A stretch of 5,111 bases of DNA, from contig CALERA010000054.1 of NCBI GenBank assembly GCA_937908275.1, positions 1 through 5,111 on the forward strand, written 5' to 3'. Position 1 is the first letter of the stretch. Every line of letters begins with the position of its first letter. Source of the DNA: an uncultured Desulfarculaceae bacterium (GTDB lineage Bacteria > Desulfobacterota > Desulfarculia > Desulfarculales > Desulfarculaceae). Below, piece after piece: positions 1 through 5,111 of this stretch. The position numbers and the translations under genes are program-made. The notes beneath the pieces were generated by a model. It did no database searches. It saw only the letters and a program-made list of their open reading frames with translations, and had not been told where the DNA came from.

Positions 1-676
1 TCTTCAGGTCGATGCCCGAGGGATCCAGCACCTTGCCGCCGAAGCGGGGCGGGGTCTGGTAAAGCCCCTCGCGGTTGAGGATGAAGGCGTCGCCGCTCAG
101 GCCCAACTGGGCCAGTTGCACCAGCTTGGTGAAGACGTCGCTGTCGATGGTGGCCCGCAGGATCCAGGGGTTGTCGCCGTCCTCGTGCTTGACCGCGATG
201 ACGAAGTGGGGCACCCCGCGCGCGCCCAGGAAGACGTCGCTGACATAGACCCCGCGCTGCATGGTCTCCTGGAACCAGCGCGCGGCCTTGTAGTTCTGGT
301 GCTCCAGGGGATAGGGGCCCACGTAGACCAGGTGGTCGCCGTTGTGGTCGATGATGCCCAGGTCCATGAAGGACCAGGAGCGCCGGTTCAGCAGGCCGAA
401 GACCTGTTGCAAGCGGCCCGGGCGGGTGAGGTCGCTCAGGTTGGCGGTGTTGACCAAGACCTCCAGGAGCGAGGTGCGCTCGGCCAGGAAGACCTGGATG
501 GAGCTGGCCCGGTTCACCACCTGGGTGCGCAGCTCCTCCTTGGTCCGCTCCTGCTCGGTGAGGCCATAGTAGAAATAGATCGCCGCGCCCATGATGTACA
601 GCGGCACCAGGGCCACCGCCAGGGCGGTTGCGGTCATGCGCTTGGTCAGTTGACGATAGGGCGAGGGCGGATTCAT
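1..676 (-). CDS. Membrane sensor protein with periplasmic Cache-like domain, N-terminal part (probable sensor histidine kinase)
   Basis: The reading frame starts at ATG 676-674 and stays open for 225 codons to the left edge, so the C-terminal part is missing. Residues 1-14 are short and basic, residues about 15-38 form one hydrophobic membrane segment (ALAVALVPLYIMGAAIYFYY), and the rest is a soluble, presumably periplasmic, sensor region. It begins with a helix rich in charged residues (about 40-75) and then shows PAS-like Cache strands such as MDLGIIDHNGDHLVYVGPY, a WF-x(4)-M-x-RGVYVSDVFLG stretch and LSGDAFILNREG. This order fits double-Cache (dCache_1) sensors, which bind small ligands outside the membrane. 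The output domain is not in the window. A histidine kinase is my best guess, but a chemoreceptor or diguanylate cyclase would begin the same way. Its start overlaps the stop of the preceding gene by four bases (ATGA), which suggests translational coupling and a shared job. Confidence 0.78.
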   Translation of the reverse strand, partial: MNPPSPYRQLTKRMTATALAVALVPLYIMGAAIYFYYGLTEQERTKEELRTQVVNRASSIQVFLAERTSLLEVLVNTANLSDLTRPGRLQQVFGLLNRRSWSFMDLGIIDHNGDHLVYVGPYPLEHQNYKAARWFQETMQRGVYVSDVFLGARGVPHFVIAVKHEDGDNPWILRATIDSDVFTKLVQLAQLGLSGDAFILNREGLYQTPPRFGGKVLDPSGIDLK

Positions 677-3258
677 GCCCCACCTCCGGCTGGCGCGGTC
701 TCCAGGTTGTAGTTGCCCTCGCGGAAGGCCCGGGCCAGCCAGTCAACCATGCGCCGGTCGTGCATCAGCATGTCCATCTGGCGGGTGAAGAGGATCAGGC
801 GGCCAATGGCCTTCAGGTGCTCCAGGGTGGCGTCCTGGTCGTACTTCTTCAGGAAGGCGCTCACCGCGTCGCCGGTGCGCTCCACCAAAAATCCCATTTC
901 CCCAAGTATTTGCACGATCAACTCCCCGCGCAGCACCCGCCGGTCCTCGGTGGCCGCCCCGCCCACGAAGCGGAAGCTGATGTAGTTGTCGTTCTGGTTG
1001 GGGCCGCAGAAGCAATCCAGGGCCGCGAAGTGATAGCCCACCCGGGAGTTGAAGTTGAGGTAGTCGCTGCTGACGATGGCGAAGGCCTTTTGCCCCATCT
1101 CGCGCACCTTGCCGTCATTGGGCTGGGTCAGCAGGGAGGAGCTGAAAACCGAGGCCAGGCCCTTGAAGCTCACCGGCCGGGGCCGGTCCCAGGCGATGGC
1201 CGGGTCCAGCAGACCCTCCATCAGGGCCCGGCCGGGGCTGGAGAGCACGTCCTCCAGCCAGACCAGGTTGCCGGCGTTCTCGCGCAGGCCTCCGCCCAGG
1301 TCGATCAGGCAGAGTTCGAAGGGCAGCTTGTGACCCACCCGCCGGGCCTGGGCGTTGGCCGCCTGGCCGATGCGATCGCCCAGCACGAACATCTCGTGGA
1401 AGGACTTCTCGTGCACGAAGCGGATGATGTCGTGCAGGGTGGCGCAGCGGGCCGGGGCGAAACCCGGCGAGCGCGGGTCGGTCAGGGTCAGGGGGGTGAT
1501 GAGTTGGGCCGCGCGATACCAACTGGGCTTGGTCCTGGCCAATGCCGGCCGGGCCTGGGCCTGGCTGGCGGCCGCCAGCAGGATGGCCTCGACCCGGCCC
1601 GGGTAGATCCGGCGGGCCGTGGCCTCCAGGGTGACCAGCACCCCCGGCGCCAGCGCGGCCATGGCCCCGGGGCAACCCACCAGGGCCGGCACTCCGAACT
1701 CCCGGGCCAGGGAGGCCATGTGTCCGGTCACCCCGCCCACCTCGGTGATCACCCCGGACGCCCGGTGCAGCACCGCGGCGAAGGCCGGCGAGGAGTTGGC
1801 GGCCACCAGGATCGCCCCGTCCGGGAACCCGGCCAGGTCGGCCTCGCCCCGCACTGGGTGGGCCAGTCCGGCCGCCGCCCCGGGGCAGGCGGTCTGGCCG
1901 CCCTCCAGGAGGGGAGTCGCGCTCAGGGCCCGGGCCTGGATCGGGCCCGGAGAGGAGTCCAGGATTTGCAGCGGACGCGATTGCAGAATGATGAAGCGCG
2001 CATCGGTGCTGAGGGCCCACTCCACGTCCTGGGGGCGGCCAAATTCCTTTTCCAGCGACAGGCCCAGGCGGGCCAGCTCCAAAACCTGCTCCGGGGTCAG
2101 GGCGGCCCGCCCGGCCCGCTCGGCGGGCACCGGCTGGGTGCGCACCCCGCGGCCGTTGGAAACCACCTGGCTGGCCTTGGCCCCCAGCTCGGTGGAGGCC
2201 AGCGCCAGGCCGTGGTGGCGGTCCACCCGGTGGATGTCCGGGGTCACCGAGCCATCCACCAGGCCCAGGCCCAGGCCGTAGACCGCGCTGATGATGAGCT
2301 GGCCCCGGCCGCCGCCCAGGGGATCGCGGCTGTAGAGCACGCCGCTGACCTCCGGTTCCAGCAGCTCCTGGGCCAGGACCGCCATCTCGGCGTCCTCGTC
2401 CTTGAGCCCGTTCTTGTGCCGGTACATGATGGCCTGGGGCGAGTAGAGGCTGGCCACCACCTGGCGGTAGGCGTCCTCGATCTCGTCCGGCCCCACCCCC
2501 AGCACGCTGGTGTATTGCCCGGCGAAGGAGGTCTCGGTGTCCTCCCCCACCGCGCTGCTGCGCAGGGAGAGCCAGGCCTCGCCCCCCAGACGGTCGTAGA
2601 GGTCCTGGGCCGCCTCGTCCAGGGCCGCGCTCAACTCGGGCGGCATGGGGGCGCGGGAAACCTTTTCCTGCAGGCGGCGGCTGGCGGCCAGGAGGTTGTG
2701 GTAGCTGGTGTCCTCCAGGAGCATCACCTCCTGGCGCACCTGGCCGTCCAGGCCGGAAAAACTCATGAAGCGACGGAAGCTGTCGGTGGTGATGGCAAAG
2801 CCGTCGCAGACCGGGTGGCCCGAGCGGGCGATCTGGGCCAGATTGGCGGCCTTGGAGCCCACCAGGTGGCCCTGGGTCCGCTCGATGGCCTTCAGGGGCA
2901 GGGTCAGTTCGCCCACCCCCTCGCCCGGGGCCAGCACGTCGTCGATGTCGTGGCGGATGGCGTCGAAGGCGGTCAGCAGCCCGGGATAGCGGTCGCCGGA
3001 GAGCCGCCCCAGGTGCCGGATCATCTTGTAGACCTTGGCCGAGGCGGCGATGTAGCGGGAGCGGATGAAGTCCAGGCCCAGGGCCCCGCCGTCCAGCAGG
3101 CGGTTCTCGATCTCGGCGATGATGGCCAGGACCTCGTTGTTGGCGCGCAAGAGGTACTTGAACTCCCGGAACCTCAGCTTGAGGTCCTGAAAGTCCGCCG
3201 GGACGGGTTGGCGGCCCCGAAAGAGCCGGCCCAGTCTCTCGCCCAGCCCTCCCGCCAA
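673..3258 (-). CDS. PEP-synthase-like protein: ATP-grasp and phosphohistidine domains with an atypical C-terminal region
   Basis: This 861-residue, probably cytoplasmic protein has four parts. Residues about 20-115 are a helical, charged region. Residues about 120-430 match the PEP synthase/PPDK ATP-grasp domain: VGSKAANLAQI (133-143), LRSSAVGEDTETSFAGQY (232-249), VSGVLYSRDP (304-313), GLGLGLVDGSVTPD (328-341) and DVEWAL...ILQSRPL (411-430). Residues about 452-560 are the swivelling phosphohistidine domain, with GGVTGHMASLAREFGVPALVG at 508-528 and His513 as the expected phosphate acceptor. Residues about 565-861 do not show the motifs of the PEP/pyruvate-binding TIM barrel (no GTNDLTQ-like motif) and instead carry a separate region with HDIIRFVHEKSFHEMF (609-624) and a Cys-rich DCFCGPNQNDNY stretch (748-759). 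Family knowledge supports ATP-dependent phosphorylation of the histidine. The final acceptor cannot be told, so calling it pyruvate, water dikinase would overreach. The start is TTG because an in-frame TGA lies two codons upstream and a strong Shine-Dalgarno precedes it. It follows the small membrane gene by three bases and overlaps the sensor gene by four. Confidence 0.9.
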   Translation of the reverse strand: MAGGLGERLGRLFRGRQPVPADFQDLKLRFREFKYLLRANNEVLAIIAEIENRLLDGGALGLDFIRSRYIAASAKVYKMIRHLGRLSGDRYPGLLTAFDAIRHDIDDVLAPGEGVGELTLPLKAIERTQGHLVGSKAANLAQIARSGHPVCDGFAITTDSFRRFMSFSGLDGQVRQEVMLLEDTSYHNLLAASRRLQEKVSRAPMPPELSAALDEAAQDLYDRLGGEAWLSLRSSAVGEDTETSFAGQYTSVLGVGPDEIEDAYRQVVASLYSPQAIMYRHKNGLKDEDAEMAVLAQELLEPEVSGVLYSRDPLGGGRGQLIISAVYGLGLGLVDGSVTPDIHRVDRHHGLALASTELGAKASQVVSNGRGVRTQPVPAERAGRAALTPEQVLELARLGLSLEKEFGRPQDVEWALSTDARFIILQSRPLQILDSSPGPIQARALSATPLLEGGQTACPGAAAGLAHPVRGEADLAGFPDGAILVAANSSPAFAAVLHRASGVITEVGGVTGHMASLAREFGVPALVGCPGAMAALAPGVLVTLEATARRIYPGRVEAILLAAASQAQARPALARTKPSWYRAAQLITPLTLTDPRSPGFAPARCATLHDIIRFVHEKSFHEMFVLGDRIGQAANAQARRVGHKLPFELCLIDLGGGLRENAGNLVWLEDVLSSPGRALMEGLLDPAIAWDRPRPVSFKGLASVFSSSLLTQPNDGKVREMGQKAFAIVSSDYLNFNSRVGYHFAALDCFCGPNQNDNYISFRFVGGAATEDRRVLRGELIVQILGEMGFLVERTGDAVSAFLKKYDQDATLEHLKAIGRLILFTRQMDMLMHDRRMVDWLARAFREGNYNLETAPAGGGA
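677..687 (-). promoter_or_regulatory. Ribosome binding site of the Cache-domain sensor gene
   Basis: On the minus strand GGAGGTG (687-681) lies just before the ATG at 676, with six bases between GGAGG and the start codon. It is inside the last codons of the PEP-synthase-like gene. It supports this ATG as the true start and, with the ATGA overlap, re-initiation by ribosomes finishing the upstream gene. Confidence 0.7.
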
Positions 3259-3261
3259 TTC

Positions 3262-3534
3262 TCAGGCCTCCCCCTGGTCCTTCCAGCTCTGTCCACCGCC
3301 CAGGGGGCCCACGATGCCCACCGGCTGGTACTGGTCGCGCACGTCCTCCGGGGCCCAGCGCCGCAGCGCCAGCCGGGTGCCGATGACCGTGACCAGGGCC
3401 GCCGGCACGAAGACCTTCATGAAGGCGTAGGCGATCTCGGTCATGTGCTGGCGTCCGTAGTGGATGGCCAGCACCAGCTCGGCCATCAAGAGGATGTCCA
3501 TGGCCACCAGGATGATCAAGCGGTTGCGGTGCAT
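3262..3534 (-). CDS. Small membrane protein with two predicted transmembrane segments, function unknown
   Basis: This 90-residue protein has no domain I can name. Residues about 6-24 (LIILVAMDILLMAELVLAI) and 41-57 (VFVPAALVTVIGTRLAL) are hydrophobic enough to span the membrane. Basic residues at the N terminus (MHRNR) and after the second segment (RRW at 58-60) predict both ends in the cytoplasm with a short periplasmic loop between. The tail (58-90) is hydrophilic, with a Gly-rich stretch at 76-81. Two acidic residues, Asp13 and Glu19, sit within the first membrane segment, which is unusual and hints at a polar contact with a partner. The ATG is preceded by AAGGAGG with a five-base spacer, so the start is well supported. 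It stands between a secreted protein and the PEP-synthase-like gene, three bases from the latter. It may anchor or assist a neighbour (the permease, the enzyme or the sensor), but that is inference from position only. Confidence 0.83.
   Translation of the reverse strand: MHRNRLIILVAMDILLMAELVLAIHYGRQHMTEIAYAFMKVFVPAALVTVIGTRLALRRWAPEDVRDQYQPVGIVGPLGGGQSWKDQGEA
3267..3275 (-). promoter_or_regulatory. Ribosome binding site deciding the TTG start of the PEP-synthase-like gene
   Basis: The minus strand reads AGGGGGAGG (3275-3267), followed by eight bases and then TTG at 3258-3256. No ATG or GTG is available between the in-frame TGA (3264-3262) and the conserved N-terminal helices, so this site picks out the TTG. 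It lies in the last codons of the small membrane protein gene. Confidence 0.75.
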
Positions 3535-3551
3535 CGCGGCCTCCTTCGCGG

Positions 3552-3591
3552 GGGCTCCAGGCCCCGGGGCGGTGGGGTCGCCCCGGAGCCC
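3552..3591 (-). other. GC-rich intergenic hairpin
   Basis: In the 80-base gap between two genes, GGGCTCC (3591-3585 on the minus strand) is the exact reverse complement of GGAGCCC (3558-3552). Inside it, CCGGGGC (3586-3580) can pair with GCCCCGG (3570-3564); two bases are shared between the alternative pairings, leaving a bulge on one arm and a nine-base loop (GACCCCACC). No run of T follows on the minus strand, and the next gene's Shine-Dalgarno lies just downstream, so it is not a standard intrinsic terminator. It could stabilise or mark a processing point in the operon mRNA, or partly reduce readthrough. The rest of the gap shows no recognisable promoter. Confidence 0.5.
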
Positions 3592-3614
3592 GGAGAGTGG
3601 AGGGGTCGAAGGTT

Positions 3615-3941
3615 CTACTTCTTGCGCAGGTCCTGCTTGGTCACGTTCATGACCTTCATGGCCACCAACTTGTCGCCCTTCTGGTCATAGGCCACCCGGA
3701 TCTTGTCCCCAGGGGCCGGGGCCAGGCCAACCATTCCCTGAGAGGTGTCGAAGGTCACCTCGGTCATGGTCTTGGGCACCTTGTTCTTGTCCGGCTCGCT
3801 GTTCTTCAGCACCAGCTTGTTGGCCCCGGCGTCGAAGGAGATGGCGGTGCCCTGGAAGACCTCCCCAGCCAGGGCCAGGCCCGCGAACCCGGTCAGCGCC
3901 GCGGTGGCGGCCAGGCTGACGATAGCGCGCTTGAATCTCAT
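3615..3941 (-). CDS. Small secreted (periplasmic) beta-rich protein, function unknown
   Basis: This 108-residue protein starts with a clear Sec signal peptide: basic MRFKR, a hydrophobic core over residues 6-24 and an ALA cleavage motif, giving likely cleavage after Ala25 and a mature protein of about 83 residues. There is no lipobox cysteine, so it should be free in the periplasm. The mature part reads as alternating strands, GTAISFDAGANKLVLKN (31-47), TEVTFDT (60-66) and GDKIRVAYDQKGDKLVAMKV (78-97), ending in a basic tail (KQDLRKK). The pattern of a GT-x-x-S-x-D strand, then an LVLK strand, then GDKIRVAY resembles small OB-like periplasmic proteins such as those annotated DUF5666 or DUF1344. 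I hold that family match loosely. It has no cysteines and no visible catalytic motif. The ATG is preceded by GAGGTGA with good spacing, 18 bases after the permease stop, so the two are probably co-translated. A role in binding or handling the permease substrate is possible but unproven. Confidence 0.85.
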   Translation of the reverse strand: MRFKRAIVSLAATAALTGFAGLALAGEVFQGTAISFDAGANKLVLKNSEPDKNKVPKTMTEVTFDTSQGMVGLAPAPGDKIRVAYDQKGDKLVAMKVMNVTKQDLRKK

Positions 3942-3959
3942 GCCTCACCTCACTGCTTG

Positions 3960-5009
3960 CTAGTGGGCCGCCTGAGAGGCGGAGGGGTTGTTCTTCTTCT
4001 CGCGGACCTCCTCGATGGCGCCGCTGATCATCACCTTGCAGATGTAGATGCAGATGATGCCGATGGCGCCCAGGATGATCACCGTGGCCGCGGCGTCATA
4101 CTTGTACTGCTTGCAGACGATGGAGACCATGCAGGCCAGCACCGCGCTGCCGAACAGCACCCGGATGCCGTAGCCCTTGGCGTACTTGGTGGCCACGGTG
4201 CCGATCTGGGCGCCAATGGCCGCGCCGCAGAGCATCACGAAGACCGCCACCAGCTCAATGCGACCCTTCAGGCTGTAGGTGAAGGCGCCGTACAGGCCGG
4301 AGATCATGACCTCGAACAGGTCGGTGCCCACCGCCACGTGGGTCGGGCAGCCGATGAAGTAGATCAGGGCCGGCATGCGCAGCAGACCGCCGCCGATGCC
4401 CAGGAAGCCGGCCAGGATGCCGGTGAGGCAGCTGACGAAGATGGGCAGCCAGGCCGAGCAAGTGATGCCGGAGGCCTTGAAGTGCACCATCGGGGGAATG
4501 TTGATCTTGTGCAGGGCCGGGGCCCAGTTGATGCCACCGGTGGCCCCGGTGTGGCTGGGGTCGTCGCTCTTCTGCTTGTCGCTCTTGACCGCCTTGGCAT
4601 AGTCATAGAAGACCATGAAGGCGATCAGGGCCAGGAAGACCACATAGACCCAGCGGACCACCGGGCCGATGTTGCCCGCCCGTTCCAGGGTCATGACCAG
4701 CTGCGCGCCAATCTCGATGCCCACCATGGTTCCGATGAGCATCACGATGCCCAGCTTGTAGTCCACGTTGCCGAACTTGGAGTGTCGCATCGTGGAGATC
4801 ATCGACTTGCCGGCGATGTGGGCGATGTCGGTGCCGATGGCGAAGGCCATCGGGAAGCCCAGGATGTTCAGACCCGGAGTCACCATCCAGGCGCCGCCCA
4901 TGCCGAAGAACCCGCCGATGGTTCCCACCGAGAAGCCGATGAGCACCAGGCCGGGCCAGAAGATGTCCACGCCCGAAATGGGCATGTGCATGATCCAAAG
5001 GGAATCCAT
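3960..5009 (-). CDS. TSUP (TauE/SafE) family membrane permease, probable anion or sulfur-compound transporter
   Basis: This is a 349-residue polytopic inner-membrane protein with roughly eight to ten hydrophobic segments. It shows the two-fold internal repeat typical of TSUP carriers. The first half has GGFFGMGGAW (32-41), then GFP (51-53) and AIGTD (57-61). The second half has GFLGIGGGLL (201-210), then GCP (220-222) and AVGTD (226-230). Family members move sulfite, sulfate, thiosulfate, sulfonates or related organic anions, often as exporters, and the substrate cannot be read from the sequence. A hydrophilic loop of about 45 residues (about 139-185, rich in Lys, Asp and Ser at its start) separates the halves. 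Eight cysteines occur, all in the second half (184, 194, 221, 261, 293, 299, 320, 324). The C-terminal tail (333-349) is charged and polar. The chosen ATG has AAGGAG seven bases upstream. ATGs at residues 7 and 9 are possible but less well placed. It lies 36 bases after the preceding gene and 18 before the secreted protein gene. Confidence 0.94.
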   Translation of the reverse strand: MDSLWIMHMPISGVDIFWPGLVLIGFSVGTIGGFFGMGGAWMVTPGLNILGFPMAFAIGTDIAHIAGKSMISTMRHSKFGNVDYKLGIVMLIGTMVGIEIGAQLVMTLERAGNIGPVVRWVYVVFLALIAFMVFYDYAKAVKSDKQKSDDPSHTGATGGINWAPALHKINIPPMVHFKASGITCSAWLPIFVSCLTGILAGFLGIGGGLLRMPALIYFIGCPTHVAVGTDLFEVMISGLYGAFTYSLKGRIELVAVFVMLCGAAIGAQIGTVATKYAKGYGIRVLFGSAVLACMVSIVCKQYKYDAAATVIILGAIGIICIYICKVMISGAIEEVREKKNNPSASQAAH

Positions 5010-5045
5010 GTTCCTGCTCCTTGATCCGCTAGGGTTGGCCCGGTG

Positions 5046-5111
5046 CTAATGCTCGACGATCTTACGGCTGGTCAGGTCGATGCCGGTGCGCTTCATGATG
5101 AAGTCCATGAT
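5046..5111 (-). CDS. C-terminal end of an unidentified gene (21 codons, cut by the right edge)
   Basis: On the minus strand, a frame open from the window edge ends at TAG (5048-5046) and encodes 21 residues ending KRTGIDLTSRKIVEH. It stops 36 bases before the permease ATG, the same compact spacing as the other genes. The short helix-like segment IMDFIMKRTG would suit the last helix of a CBS or similar regulatory domain, but 21 residues cannot identify a family. That the frame is coding rests on its position and GC-rich codon use (ATC, GAC, CTG, AAG), and is therefore moderately sure. Confidence 0.55.
   Translation of the reverse strand: MMDFIMKRTGIDLTSRKIVEH

Noticed and set aside
116..712. 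A 198-codon plus-strand frame over the left part of the window.
   Set aside because: The minus strand there encodes a coherent membrane segment and Cache-like sensor domain with a proper start, and the plus-strand product has no recognisable features.
3262..3264. The in-frame TGA as a selenocysteine codon.
   Set aside because: Selenoproteins occur in this kind of bacterium, but the TGA is followed within two codons by a TTG with a strong ribosome binding site. It lies in a linker rather than an active site, and I see no clear SECIS-like stem-loop just downstream.
3552..3614. A rho-independent terminator after the secreted-protein gene.
   Set aside because: The hairpin is strong but is followed by CCCGCGAAGGAGG on the minus strand, with no T run, and the next gene begins at once.
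628..3690. A 1020-codon open frame on the plus strand.
   Set aside because: It is antisense to the PEP-synthase-like gene and its neighbours, crosses several gene boundaries, and its product is low-complexity (Gly, His, Gln, Val rich) without recognisable domains. Long antisense frames are expected from GC-rich third positions.
3597..5024. A 475-codon open frame on the plus strand, rich in His, Asp and Gly.
   Set aside because: It mirrors the permease and secreted-protein genes, whose minus-strand products have clear family motifs, a signal peptide and Shine-Dalgarno sites. The acidic-histidine composition is the typical antisense image of a membrane protein.
5010..5045. A promoter just upstream of the permease gene.
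   Set aside because: The 36-base gap holds a ribosome binding site but no recognisable -35/-10 pair or sigma-54 GG/GC element, and it is too short to leave much room for one.

Overview
The window is a compact, GC-rich stretch of bacterial DNA in which every supportable gene lies on the minus strand, so reading order runs from the right edge to the left edge. High GC, strong GC at third codon positions and the gene combination (a TauE/SafE-type permease, small envelope proteins, a large PEP-synthase-like protein and a Cache-domain sensor) suggest a sulfate-reducer-like deltaproteobacterium (Desulfobacterota). This assignment is inferred from remembered family resemblance, not from a marker gene.

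Layout in transcription order: (1) the last 21 codons of an unidentified gene (5046-5111); (2) a complete 349-residue TSUP/TauE-SafE membrane permease (3960-5009); (3) a 108-residue secreted beta-rich protein (3615-3941); (4) an 80-base spacer holding a GC-rich hairpin; (5) a 90-residue protein with two membrane segments (3262-3534); (6) an 861-residue protein with the ATP-grasp and phosphohistidine domains of PEP synthase but an unfamiliar C-terminal region (673-3258, TTG start); (7) the first 225 codons of a membrane sensor with a periplasmic Cache-like domain, probably a histidine kinase, cut by the left edge (1-676).

The intergenic gaps are 36, 18, 80 and 3 bases, followed by a 4-base ATGA overlap. 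Each complete gene, and the sensor, has a good Shine-Dalgarno sequence. I see no convincing promoter or U-tract terminator, so the set is best read as one operon that starts upstream of the right edge and continues past the left edge. A reasonable inference is an envelope anion transport and sensing module: a permease for a sulfur oxyanion or organic acid, a periplasmic accessory protein, a small membrane protein, a cytoplasmic phosphotransfer enzyme and a sensor that reports an extracytoplasmic ligand. The substrate and the link between enzyme and sensor are unknown. The most interesting part is the PEP-synthase-like protein, which keeps the ATP and swivelling-histidine modules but appears to lack the standard PEP/pyruvate-binding barrel.
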